A stretch of 34,106 nucleotides of DNA. Source: JACKBJ01 sp964549495. GTDB taxonomy: Bacteria; Chloroflexota; Anaerolineae; Epilineales; Epilineaceae. A program made the position numbers and the translations under genes. This document shows, piece after piece, positions 10,034-18,303 of the stretch. Every line of letters starts with the position of its first letter. The first letter of the stretch is position 1. The notes beneath the pieces are model-generated. The model saw nothing but the letters and a program-made list of their open reading frames with translations, ran no database searches and was not told the DNA's origin. The DNA is taken from the NCBI GenBank assembly GCA_964549495.1, contig CAZJWJ010000054.1, positions 1 through 34,106 on the forward strand, read 5' to 3'.

Positions 10034-10792
10034 GTGAGCCAGACCGAAGACCCCGTCGCCCCGTCCGACCCCGGCGCCGCGGCCGATCTCGGCGCCGCGG
10101 CCGGCGGCAGCGCCGCACGGTCGGCCGCCGAAGCGGCCGCGCCCGCAGAGGATTCCACGGCCCCCCAGGCGCACGAAGCGATCATCGAGCGCATCTTCGA
10201 TCCCGAGCCCCTGGTGGTGGTCATCTCCGGCCCCTCCGGCGTCGGCAAGGACGAGACGCTCAACCGCCTGGCCGCGCGCGGATCGCGCTTCCACTTCGTG
10301 GTCACCGCCACCACCCGCCCGCGCCGCGAGCACGAGGTCGACGGGGTCGACTACCATTTCGTCTCGGTCGAGGACTTCGCCGAGATGATCGACCAGGACG
10401 AGCTGCTCGAGCATGCCGTGGTCTACGGCGACTACAAGGGCATCCCCAAGCAACAGGTGCGCCAGGCCCTGGCCAGCGGCAAGGACGTGGTCTTGCGCAT
10501 CGACGTGCAAGGCGCGCGCACCATCCGGCAGATCATCCCCGAGGCCATCTTCATCTTCCTGATGGCCGAGTCGGAGGAGGAATTGGAACGGCGCCTGCGC
10601 GAGCGCAAGACCGACCGGGCCGACCGGCTGAAGATGCGCATCGCCACCGCGCGGCAGGAGATGCGCCGGGTGGTCGAGTTCGACTACGTCGTGGTCAACC
10701 GCCGCGGGGAGCTGGACGTGACGGTGGACTTCATCCAGGCCATCATCAAGGCGGAGAAGCACCGCGTCCAGGGCCGACACGTAGAGCTGTGA
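10034..10792 (+). CDS. gmk: Guanylate kinase with Ala-rich N-terminal extension
   Basis: The enzyme converts GMP (and dGMP) to GDP with ATP. The catalytic body runs from about residue 60 to the end. It has the P-loop GPSGVGKD at 66-73, the TTRPRREHEVDGVDYHFVS GMP-binding region, the LEHAVVYGDYKGIPK segment and the lid IDVQGARTIRQ with ERLRERKTDR-like sequence (RRLRERKTDR). The P-loop has Asp where most P-loops have Ser/Thr after Lys; I recall this variant in some guanylate kinases. The first 58 residues are Ala/Pro/Asp-rich and absent from most homologues. The GTG start at 10034 has a GAGGAG site ten bases upstream. It is probably in one operon with tmk. Confidence 0.95.
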   Translation: MSQTEDPVAPSDPGAAADLGAAAGGSAARSAAEAAAPAEDSTAPQAHEAIIERIFDPEPLVVVISGPSGVGKDETLNRLAARGSRFHFVVTATTRPRREHEVDGVDYHFVSVEDFAEMIDQDELLEHAVVYGDYKGIPKQQVRQALASGKDVVLRIDVQGARTIRQIIPEAIFIFLMAESEEELERRLRERKTDRADRLKMRIATARQEMRRVVEFDYVVVNRRGELDVTVDFIQAIIKAEKHRVQGRHVEL

Positions 10793-10859
10793 AGCCGCCG
10801 CGGGCGGGCGCGGGAGGCGGGGGCCGCTCGACGGGCGAGACGGCCGTCCGGGATCGAGC

Positions 10860-13800
10860 ATGAGCCGGACAGGGATGGGCCGGGCGGGCATCGGCTGGCC
10901 CTTCGCGGAGGTGGCGGTGGACGTACCGGTCGACCGCGGCCGGCTGCCGGGCGCCGACACCAGCGACGGCTACCACTACGCCGTTCCGCCCGAGATGGCT
11001 CACCGTCTCGAGCCCGGCCATCGGGTGCGGGTGCCCTTCGGTCGGCGGCTGGTGGCCGGGGTGGTCGTGGCCCTGCATGCCCAGAGCCCGGTCGAACGCA
11101 CCCGCGACCTGGCCGAGCTGATCGGCGAGGAGCCGGCGCTGAGCCCGGCCGACATCGCCCTGGCGCGCTGGATGAGCGCGCATTACCTGGCCCCCTTCTA
11201 CGAATGCCTGCGTTGCTTCCTGCCGCCCGGCGAGCCGGGCGGCCACCTGCGCTGGGTCGAACGCAGCGGGGCCCCGCTGGAGGCCGATCGGGTCCGGCGC
11301 CTGCCCGAGCCGGCCCAGCGCCTGCTGGGCCTCTTGGGCAAGGACGAGGGCCTGGACGAGGAAGCCATCGTCCGGGCCGGCCTGCGCCAGCCCGGTCGGG
11401 CCATCGCGGCGCTGGAGGCGGCCGGCCTGGCGCGCAGCGAGCTGCGCCCGCGCGCCGGACGCGTGGGGCCCAAGCGCCGGCAGATGGCCCTGGCGCTCGA
11501 GCTCGACGAGGCCCGGGTGGACGCGGCGCTGCGGCGGCTGCGGCCCAACCGCAAGGCGGCGGTGCTGGCCTGGCTGCGCCGGCCCGAGGCCCTCTTGCCC
11601 AGCCTCGAGGACCTGCGCGCGGCCACCGGCGCCACGGCCGCCGATCTGCGGGACCTGGAGGAGAGCGGCGCCATCCGCGTCAGCGCCGGCGAGCGCAAGG
11701 TCGAGAGCCGGCTCGATCCCGCCGCGGCCGAGGCGCTGATCGACGCGGAGCTGGGCCGCGCGCCGGCCCAGGCGCGCATCCTTGCCTGGCTGGCCCAAGC
11801 TGGCGGCCCGCGGGAGCGCGGCGAGCTGCTGGCGGCCACCGAGAGCGGCGCGAGCAGCCTGGACGCCCTGGTCGAGGCCGGCCACGTCCAGGCCATCGAG
11901 ATCCCCTCCAGCGTGCTGCTCGAGCTCTCCGACGGTCGGGCCCGCGAGCACGAGATGGAGCTGCGGCGTTGCCAGCCGCATGCCGAGGCCATGGCCTACT
12001 TGGCGGCATCCGGCGGGCGCGCCCCGGTGGCCGAGATCGTCCGGTCCACGCGGGCGCGCCGCCAGAGCCTGCGCGACCTGGCCGAGGCCGGCCTGATCGA
12101 GCTCGGCCAGGAGCAGGTCTGGCGCGATCCCCTGGCCGGCGGCTCCGGCGAGGCGCCCAGCCCGGCGCCGGCCCTGACCGAGGACCAGGCCCGAGCCTGG
12201 CAGCGCATCGAGGCCCTGATGGGCCGCGGCGGCCTGTCCCCCGCCGCGCCGCGGGTCAGCTACGCCAGCCGGCCGCGGGTCTGCCTCCTGCACGGCGTGA
12301 CCGGCAGCGGCAAGACCGAGATCTACCTGCGGGCCATCGAGCGCTGCCTCTTCGGGGGGCGGCAAGCCATCGTGCTGGTGCCCGAGATCGCCCTGACGCC
12401 GCAGACGGTGCGCCGCTTCGCCGGTCGCTTCCCCGGCCGGGTCGGCGTCTGGCATTCCGAGCTCTCCGAAGGCGAGCGCCTGGACACCTGGGAGCGGGCC
12501 CGGCGCGGTCTGCTCGACGTGATCGTCGGCTCGCGCTCGGCCGTCTTCGCCCCGCTGCCGCGCCTGGGCTTGATCGTGGTCGACGAGTCCCACGGCGAGG
12601 CCTACAAGCAAGCCCGCACGCCGCGCTATCACGCCCGCGATGTGGCCCTGCGCCGGGCCGGCCTGCAGGGCGCCCTGGCGCTCCTCGGCAGCGCCACCCC
12701 CTCGCTGGAGAGCTACTGGGAAGCCCGGCGCGGCCACTACGACCTGCTCGAGCTGCCGCGCCGCGTGGCCACCGCCGAGCGGTCGGAAGCGCCCGCGCCG
12801 GCCTCCGCGGTCGGCGCCCAACCGGGCGATCGCGCGCCGATGGTGGCCTGGGGCGAGCTGCCGCCGGTGGAGATCGTCGACCTGCGGGCGGAGCTCAAGG
12901 CCGGCAACACCTCCATGTTCAGCCGCGCGCTGCGGCAGGCGCTGGTCGAGACCCTGGAGCAAGGCGGGCAGGCCATCCTCTTCCTCAACCGCCGCGGCAG
13001 CGCCACCTTCGTGCTCTGCCGCGACTGCGGTGAGGTGCTGCACTGTCCGCGCTGCCAGACGCCCTTGACGCATCATCATCAGGGCGGCCTGTTGGTCTGC
13101 CATCACTGCAGCCACCGCCAGCCCCCGCCGATGATGTGCCCCGCCTGCGGCAGCCCGCGCATCCGCTACTTCGGCGCCGGCACCGAGAAGCTCGAGGCGG
13201 CAGCCGGCGAGGCCTTCCCCGAGGCCCGCGTCCTGCGCTGGGACGCCGACACCACCGGCCGCAAGGGTTCGCACGCGGCGATACTGGCCCGCTTCATCGA
13301 GGGCCGGGCCGATATCTTGGTCGGCACGCAGATGATCGCCAAGGGCCTGGACCTGCCGCGGGTAACCCTGGTCGGCGTGGTCTCGGCCGACACCGGCCTG
13401 CACTTCCCGGACTTCCGCTCGGCCGAGCGCAGCTTCCAGCTGCTGAGCCAGGTGGCCGGCCGGGCCGGCCGCTCGGAGCGCGGCGGACGGGTGATCTTCC
13501 AGACCTATGCCCCGGAGCATCCGGCCATCCTGGCCGCGGCCCGGCACGACTACGCCGGCTTCTACGCCCGCGAGATCGACTTCCGCCGCCAACAGGGCTA
13601 TCCGCCCTTCGGCCGCCTGGTCCGCCTCATCTACCTGACCAAGGGCAGCGAGCGCGCCGCCGGCCAGGCGGCCCGCGAGCTGGCCGATCGCCTGCGCGAG
13701 GAAATCGACCGCCAGGGCCTGGCCGACACGCGCGTGATCGGACCGGCGCCGGCCTTCTTCGGGCACCTGCGCGGCCGGCGCCGCTGGCATCTGATCCTCC

Positions 13801-13886
13801 AGAGCCCGAATCCCCAGGCCTTGCTGGCCGGCTTCCAGCCCGGGCCGGGTTGGCGCGTCGACGTCGACCCGGTCGACCTGCTCTGA
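10860..13886 (+). CDS. priA: Primosomal replication-restart helicase PriA
   Basis: PriA rebuilds replication forks by loading the replisome at stalled forks and unwinding DNA. This 1008-residue protein shows all the parts: an N-terminal DNA-binding domain (VAVDVPVDRG, then YAVPPEMAHRLEPGHRVRVP and WMSAHYLAPFYECLRCFLPP), a helicase core with Walker A GVTGSGKT at 479-486, motif II DESH at 575-578, GSATPSLE, a zinc-binding region with paired Cys motifs at about 720-770 (CRDCGEVLHCPRC, CHHCSH, CPACGS), and a C-terminal helicase half with VGTQMIAKGLDLP and QVAGRAGR. It is longer than the usual 730-820 residues because of an insert of winged-helix-like sequence between residues 130 and 440. The ATG at 10860 or 10875 may be the start. 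It lies 67 bases after gmk. Confidence 0.95.
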   Translation: MSRTGMGRAGIGWPFAEVAVDVPVDRGRLPGADTSDGYHYAVPPEMAHRLEPGHRVRVPFGRRLVAGVVVALHAQSPVERTRDLAELIGEEPALSPADIALARWMSAHYLAPFYECLRCFLPPGEPGGHLRWVERSGAPLEADRVRRLPEPAQRLLGLLGKDEGLDEEAIVRAGLRQPGRAIAALEAAGLARSELRPRAGRVGPKRRQMALALELDEARVDAALRRLRPNRKAAVLAWLRRPEALLPSLEDLRAATGATAADLRDLEESGAIRVSAGERKVESRLDPAAAEALIDAELGRAPAQARILAWLAQAGGPRERGELLAATESGASSLDALVEAGHVQAIEIPSSVLLELSDGRAREHEMELRRCQPHAEAMAYLAASGGRAPVAEIVRSTRARRQSLRDLAEAGLIELGQEQVWRDPLAGGSGEAPSPAPALTEDQARAWQRIEALMGRGGLSPAAPRVSYASRPRVCLLHGVTGSGKTEIYLRAIERCLFGGRQAIVLVPEIALTPQTVRRFAGRFPGRVGVWHSELSEGERLDTWERARRGLLDVIVGSRSAVFAPLPRLGLIVVDESHGEAYKQARTPRYHARDVALRRAGLQGALALLGSATPSLESYWEARRGHYDLLELPRRVATAERSEAPAPASAVGAQPGDRAPMVAWGELPPVEIVDLRAELKAGNTSMFSRALRQALVETLEQGGQAILFLNRRGSATFVLCRDCGEVLHCPRCQTPLTHHHQGGLLVCHHCSHRQPPPMMCPACGSPRIRYFGAGTEKLEAAAGEAFPEARVLRWDADTTGRKGSHAAILARFIEGRADILVGTQMIAKGLDLPRVTLVGVVSADTGLHFPDFRSAERSFQLLSQVAGRAGRSERGGRVIFQTYAPEHPAILAAARHDYAGFYAREIDFRRQQGYPPFGRLVRLIYLTKGSERAAGQAARELADRLREEIDRQGLADTRVIGPAPAFFGHLRGRRRWHLILQSPNPQALLAGFQPGPGWRVDVDPVDLL

Positions 13887-13982
13887 GAGCGGCTAAGGGC
13901 TCGCTCGGCGTCGGTATGGTTAGCCGCCCCAAGGTCGCGGCTCGGCTGCGGTGACGCCAGGGCGACGGGATTCGCCGCCGGC

Positions 13983-14045
13983 TTTGTAAACTTTCTGTAA
14001 GCCTGGCGAAGTCGCGCAATCCATTCTGCGGTGCGGGACGATAAT
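13983..14045 (+). promoter_or_regulatory. Candidate response-regulator box and -10 upstream of the polyglycine protein gene
   Basis: Two 7-base direct repeats, TTTGTAA (13983-13989) and TCTGTAA (13994-14000), are separated by four bases, giving the 11-base phase typical of OmpR/PhoB-type response regulators. A GATAAT -10-like box follows at 14040-14045. The AT-rich patch stands out in GC-rich DNA. Which regulator would bind is unknown. Confidence 0.4.
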
Positions 14046-14085
14046 CCCTAGGCGGCACGAGGCCTGCGGCCTCGACAGGTCGCAT

Positions 14086-14111
14086 CGGACCGCGATCCCG
14101 ATCGCGGTCCG
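14086..14111. promoter_or_regulatory. 12-bp inverted repeat in the leader of the polyglycine protein gene
   Basis: CGGACCGCGATC at 14086-14097 and its exact complement at 14100-14111 are separated by two bases. It lies between the candidate -10 and the start at 14170, so it may be an operator or a strong RNA hairpin. No T-run follows. Confidence 0.55.
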
Positions 14112-14169
14112 GCCCCAAGCCCATCCCTATCGCTCGCGCACCGAGCCCGAATCCGGAGGCCATCCACCC

Positions 14170-17100
14170 ATGCGGCGATCCCTGCTCAGCCGACTCTCCA
14201 TCCTCGCGGCGCTCGCGGCGCTGATCCTGGTCTTCTTGCCCGGGCGGCAGGGCGACTCGGAGCCCTCGACGGGCCGCCAAACGGCCCGCGTCCATGCCCA
14301 GACCCAAGCGGTCGCGGCGACGGGCGTCGATCTGACCCTGCACGACAACACGCTCTACTGGAACACCTTGGCCTCGGTCCGGGTGGTCGGCCAGCTGCGC
14401 AGTGCCGACGGGAACCTGCGCGCGCAGGGCGCCGGCCAGTCCAACCCCGACGGAGACGTGCAGATCAACTTCGGCGGGGGCGGCGGCGGTCCCGGCGGTG
14501 GCGGGCCGGGGGGTGGGGGCGGCGGCAACAACATGATCCGCCCCGGCGATCAGATCACCCTGATCCCCACCGGCGGCGTCACGGCCACCATGCTCGTGCC
14601 GCAGCTGATGGCCGATGTCAGCGCCGCGGGCGACCGCGTCTTCGGCTCGGCGCCGGCCGGCGCGATGGTCGAGGCGGTCATGCCGAGCGCGGGCCAGGCC
14701 ATCACCCGGACCGCCACCGCTGGCGGCGACGGCAGCTTCTCGATCGACTACGCCGGCAGCGCGGACATCAGGCCGGGCGACGCCGGCGAGCTGTGGATCC
14801 AGAGCGAGGACAACACCATCCGCGCCGAGCTGGCGGCCTTCGTGGCCATCGCCTCGGTCGGTTCGCGGGAGATCTCCGGCGAGGCCACGCCCGGCGACGC
14901 GGTCGAGGCCAGCATCACCGGTGCCGACGGCAGCGACAAGGGCAGCGACGACACGACGGTGCAGAACGGCGGCACCGACTGGGACGTCGGCGGCTTCGGC
15001 GGTGGCGGCGGACCCGGTGGCGGCGGCAACGACTTCGGTCCGGTCGAGGTGGGCGACACGGTCGCCATCACCCTGACCAGCCCGGTCGACGGCGCGTCCC
15101 TGATGCTGACCGGCGTCGTGCCCGAGCTGGAGGTCGAGGTCGATCCGGATGCGCGGACGGTCAGCGGCAGCGGGCCGGCCGGCGGCATGGCGATGATCGA
15201 GGCCACCTCGCCGGAGGGCGACGACCACGAGGCGACGGCGGCCATCGGGCCGGACGGCCGCTTCGAGGCCAGCCTGCCGGATGCCGAGGGCATCGGGCCC
15301 GGCTGGCGCATCGCGGCCACGGTCGGCGATGGCCAGGGCCTGCGCTTCCGGGCTTTCGACGCCATCGAGCAGGTGCGGGTCGGCGTGCACGCCGGCTACG
15401 TCACCGGCGTGGCCGATGCCGGCCGCAGCTTCACGGTCACCGTCCGCGCCGGCGACGGCACGGTCAAGGCCGTCGACGGTGTGACGGCCAACAACAATGC
15501 CCTCTTCAACGCTTTCACCGGCGGCGGGGGTGGCGGTCCCGGCGGCGGAGGCGGCGGCATCGGCGGGGGCGGCGGCAACGTGAGCTTCGAGGTCGGCGAT
15601 CGCGTCGAGGTCGAGTTCATCGAGGGCGATCCGGTGGTGATCACCATCCCGCCCGTCTCGGCCATGACCGACCAGGACGGCGATACGGTGAGCGGTGAAG
15701 CGCCGGCCGGCAGCCGCGTGCGGGTCAGCCAGGGCGGCGGCCAGAACCAGGTGATCGTCGAGACCACGGCCGACGCGGGCGGGCAGTACAGTGCCAGCTT
15801 CGACGGCCAGCGCGACATCCAGGCCCCGATGGGCGGCGACGTCGACATCCGCCTGCTCAGCGGCCACGAGCTCTTCACCACCTGGGCGGCGGTGCAGCTG
15901 ACGGTCGAGATGGGCAACAGCGTCGTCTACGGCAATGGGCCGCAGCAGCGCAACGTCACGGCCACGCTGATCGACTCCCAGGGCAACATCACGGTCGGCG
16001 AGGCCGAGGACGACGTCTCCGGCGGGGGCGGCGGCGGTCCCGGTGGCGGCGGCGGGGGCGGCGGCCTGAACGGCAGCGGCTTCTGGTCCTTCAGCTTCGA
16101 GGACAGCCTGGGCGAGCCGGTGATCATCCTGCCCGGCGACACGGTGAGCGTGATCGTCGGCGACGACGAGATCGACTTGCTCCTGCCGCAGCTCTCGGGC
16201 GTAGCCTTCGTGGCCGACGACCTGGTCAACGGCATCACCACGCCCAACCGCGCGCTGGACTTGACCATCGAGCACATCCTGGTCGACGGCGAGGCCGAGG
16301 TCGAGCTGGTCGCCGGCGCCGACGGTACCTTCAGCCACAGCTTCGAGGGCGAGTTCGACATCCAGCACAACGACCAGATCCTCTTCCACACCATGGAGGA
16401 TGGTCACAATGTCAACAGCCGCCTGACGGTGCCCGGCCTGCGCTACGACCTGGACACGGCCCTTCTGCAGGGCTCATGGCGGCCCAACACGCCCATCGAG
16501 ATCCTCTACCGCGGCCTGACCGGCGGCGAGTACAGCGCCGCCACGGTCACGGCCGGCGATGCCACCTTCCAGGTGACGCTGGAGCAAAGCGGCCAGCGCC
16601 CCCTGGCGCGGGCCGGCGACACGATCACGGTCCAAGATCCGGCCACGCGCGAGCTGGTCAGCCTGACCATTCCCGAGCTGACGGTGGCCGGCGACACGGA
16701 GAGCGATGACATCGCGGGCCGCGCCACGCCGGGCGGCCTCCTGCAGCTGCGGGTCAACGACGCCTTCAACCGCTCCGGTTTCGGCGGCGGTCCGGGCGGC
16801 GGCGGCCCGGGCGGCGGTGGCGGAGGCGGCGGCTTCCGACTCGCCGAGCCCGAGATCGGCCAGGACGGCAACTGGACCCACAACTTCGACCAGCCCAACT
16901 ACAACGTGCAGCCAGGCAGCCGCATGTGGCTGCTCTACCGCGAGCCCGGCGGCCACCTGGTCGAGCGCACGCGCTACGTACCCATCGCCAACGTGCAGCA
17001 CGGTGGCGGCACGGTCTGCGGCTTCAGCGAGCCGCGCGCTGCGGTCTCGGCGCGCTTCGTCGGCGGCGGTGGCAGCACCTTGGCCAGCGCCAACGGCACG

Positions 17101-18072
17101 GTCGGCTTCGACTCCAGCTTCGACTTGGAGGCCCAGCAAGCCGGCGGCGAGCTCTTCCGCAGCCAGGCCGGCCAGACGGCGCGGGTCGACTTGGCCGGCG
17201 AGACGGTCGAGGTCGAGCTGCCCCAGCTGTCCATCGACGTCACCTGGGGGCAGGCCGCCATCCGCGGCACCGGCCCGGCCAACAGCATCGTGCGCATCCG
17301 CCGGCCGGCCGACGTCTGCCTGCACCCGGTCTTCGGGGGCGGCGGCTTCAACTTCGGCACCCAGACCAACGACGAGGGCGAGTTCGAGAACAACTTCGGT
17401 GCCATCGGCGTCGATCCGGGCGAGGGCATCGAGGTGGCCTTCTTCCTGGAGAATGGACATCGCATCTACCGCCACGTCTTCCGCTCGCTGGGCCAGGTCT
17501 TCGTCGAGACCAGCCGGGTCCAGGGGCGCGCCACGCCTTCCTCGCCGGTCAGCGTGACGGTGCTGGACCGCACGGGCAACACCCGCGGCAGCGCCAGCAC
17601 CACGGCCACCGGCGACGGCTACTTCCTGGTCGAGCTGACCGACGGTTCCGGCGATCCGCTGATCATCCAGGCCACCGACGTGGTGCGCCTGGACGCCTCG
17701 GGCGAGACACCGGACATCCCGATGCAGGTGCTGCGCTTCGACTGGAGCGTAGGCGACATCGTGACGCTGCAGGCCGCGCCGGACCGCTTCGTCTTGGTCA
17801 CCTTGGCCATCGAGGGACGCGATCCGGTCAACCTGCCGATCACGGTGGACGGTTCGGGCAACTGGCAGTTCACGGCCGCCGACATCCCGCCGCGCCAGAC
17901 CTGGACGCTTGACGACATCCTGGGCGTGCGCGCGGTCATCGAGACCGACAACGAGCACCAGATCGTGGCCGAGGCCGGCGACTTGGGCGACACGCCCATC
18001 GAGCCGCCGACGGTCGGGCGCGGCAGCAGCATCTTCCTGCCGATGGCGGTCAAGAGCGAGCGCGTGCGCTAG
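14170..18072 (+). CDS. Giant exported repeat protein with polyglycine loops
   Basis: This 1300-residue protein begins with a signal peptide (MRRSLLSRLSILAALAALIL, then VFLPG and a VHAQ cleavage-like site). The rest is an array of beta-rich Ig-like or carboxypeptidase-regulatory-like repeats. Recurrent parts are GD.V.I.L, a PxLxVxV strand, V.G.APAG..V.V, a T.TA...G.FS strand and a DI..GD turn. Glycine/proline stretches of 10-20 residues interrupt the repeats near residues 102-121, 274-288, 451-471, 617-633 and 871-889, each at the same point just before the GD.V strand; shorter ones occur near 965 and 1055. The C-terminus reads SSIFLPMAVKSERVR. It is probably a surface or matrix protein. I do not recognise a named family. 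A UUCG hairpin terminator follows. Confidence 0.85.
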   Translation: MRRSLLSRLSILAALAALILVFLPGRQGDSEPSTGRQTARVHAQTQAVAATGVDLTLHDNTLYWNTLASVRVVGQLRSADGNLRAQGAGQSNPDGDVQINFGGGGGGPGGGGPGGGGGGNNMIRPGDQITLIPTGGVTATMLVPQLMADVSAAGDRVFGSAPAGAMVEAVMPSAGQAITRTATAGGDGSFSIDYAGSADIRPGDAGELWIQSEDNTIRAELAAFVAIASVGSREISGEATPGDAVEASITGADGSDKGSDDTTVQNGGTDWDVGGFGGGGGPGGGGNDFGPVEVGDTVAITLTSPVDGASLMLTGVVPELEVEVDPDARTVSGSGPAGGMAMIEATSPEGDDHEATAAIGPDGRFEASLPDAEGIGPGWRIAATVGDGQGLRFRAFDAIEQVRVGVHAGYVTGVADAGRSFTVTVRAGDGTVKAVDGVTANNNALFNAFTGGGGGGPGGGGGGIGGGGGNVSFEVGDRVEVEFIEGDPVVITIPPVSAMTDQDGDTVSGEAPAGSRVRVSQGGGQNQVIVETTADAGGQYSASFDGQRDIQAPMGGDVDIRLLSGHELFTTWAAVQLTVEMGNSVVYGNGPQQRNVTATLIDSQGNITVGEAEDDVSGGGGGGPGGGGGGGGLNGSGFWSFSFEDSLGEPVIILPGDTVSVIVGDDEIDLLLPQLSGVAFVADDLVNGITTPNRALDLTIEHILVDGEAEVELVAGADGTFSHSFEGEFDIQHNDQILFHTMEDGHNVNSRLTVPGLRYDLDTALLQGSWRPNTPIEILYRGLTGGEYSAATVTAGDATFQVTLEQSGQRPLARAGDTITVQDPATRELVSLTIPELTVAGDTESDDIAGRATPGGLLQLRVNDAFNRSGFGGGPGGGGPGGGGGGGGFRLAEPEIGQDGNWTHNFDQPNYNVQPGSRMWLLYREPGGHLVERTRYVPIANVQHGGGTVCGFSEPRAAVSARFVGGGGSTLASANGTVGFDSSFDLEAQQAGGELFRSQAGQTARVDLAGETVEVELPQLSIDVTWGQAAIRGTGPANSIVRIRRPADVCLHPVFGGGGFNFGTQTNDEGEFENNFGAIGVDPGEGIEVAFFLENGHRIYRHVFRSLGQVFVETSRVQGRATPSSPVSVTVLDRTGNTRGSASTTATGDGYFLVELTDGSGDPLIIQATDVVRLDASGETPDIPMQVLRFDWSVGDIVTLQAAPDRFVLVTLAIEGRDPVNLPITVDGSGNWQFTAADIPPRQTWTLDDILGVRAVIETDNEHQIVAEAGDLGDTPIEPPTVGRGSSIFLPMAVKSERVR

Positions 18073-18114
18073 CAGCGGCCGCATCGTCCCAACCGACGAG
18101 CGACTCCGAGAGCG

Positions 18115-18148
18115 AGGACGCCGGCGACCTTCGGGTGGCCGGCGTCCT
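18115..18148 (+). terminator. Hairpin terminator with UUCG tetraloop
   Basis: The arms aggacgccggc (18115-18125) and gccggcgtcct (18138-18148) pair perfectly, and the inner bases acc-ttcg-ggt extend the stem to a stable UUCG tetraloop. It lies 42 bases after the stop of the polyglycine protein gene. The T-run behind it is weak (tgcgtct). Confidence 0.75.
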
Positions 18149-18241
18149 TGCGTCTCGGCTGCCCCATCGACCGAGGGACGCTCCGGGGTGGGAAGCGGCG
18201 CCGGCAGCACCGACCGCCGCGCACGAGCACTCCGTCTACCC

Positions 18242-18267
18242 TATAATCGAGGTCGGGATGCACCTCG
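18242..18267 (+). promoter_or_regulatory. TATAAT -10 box with adjoining inverted repeat
   Basis: A perfect TATAAT lies at 18242-18247, 57 bases before the beta-propeller gene. It is followed at once by cgaggt-N8-acctcg (18248-18267), which spans the expected transcription start and could be an operator. No clear -35 was seen. Confidence 0.6.
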
Positions 18268-18303
18268 GGGGGGGGCATCGCGACGGAGAAAGGCTTACTG
18301 CGC

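Noticed and set aside
10746..13790. 1014-residue minus-strand ORF opposite priA
   Set aside because: It is a mirror of PriA codons in GC-rich DNA with no recognisable motif.
13627..16407. 926-residue minus-strand ORF opposite the priA end and the polyglycine gene
   Set aside because: Asp/Ala/Val filler; the plus strand has a signal peptide and regular repeats.
14473..16834. Polyglycine stretches as a CRISPR or DNA-level repeat array
   Set aside because: They are in-frame codons inside one long gene, with uneven spacing and no spacers.
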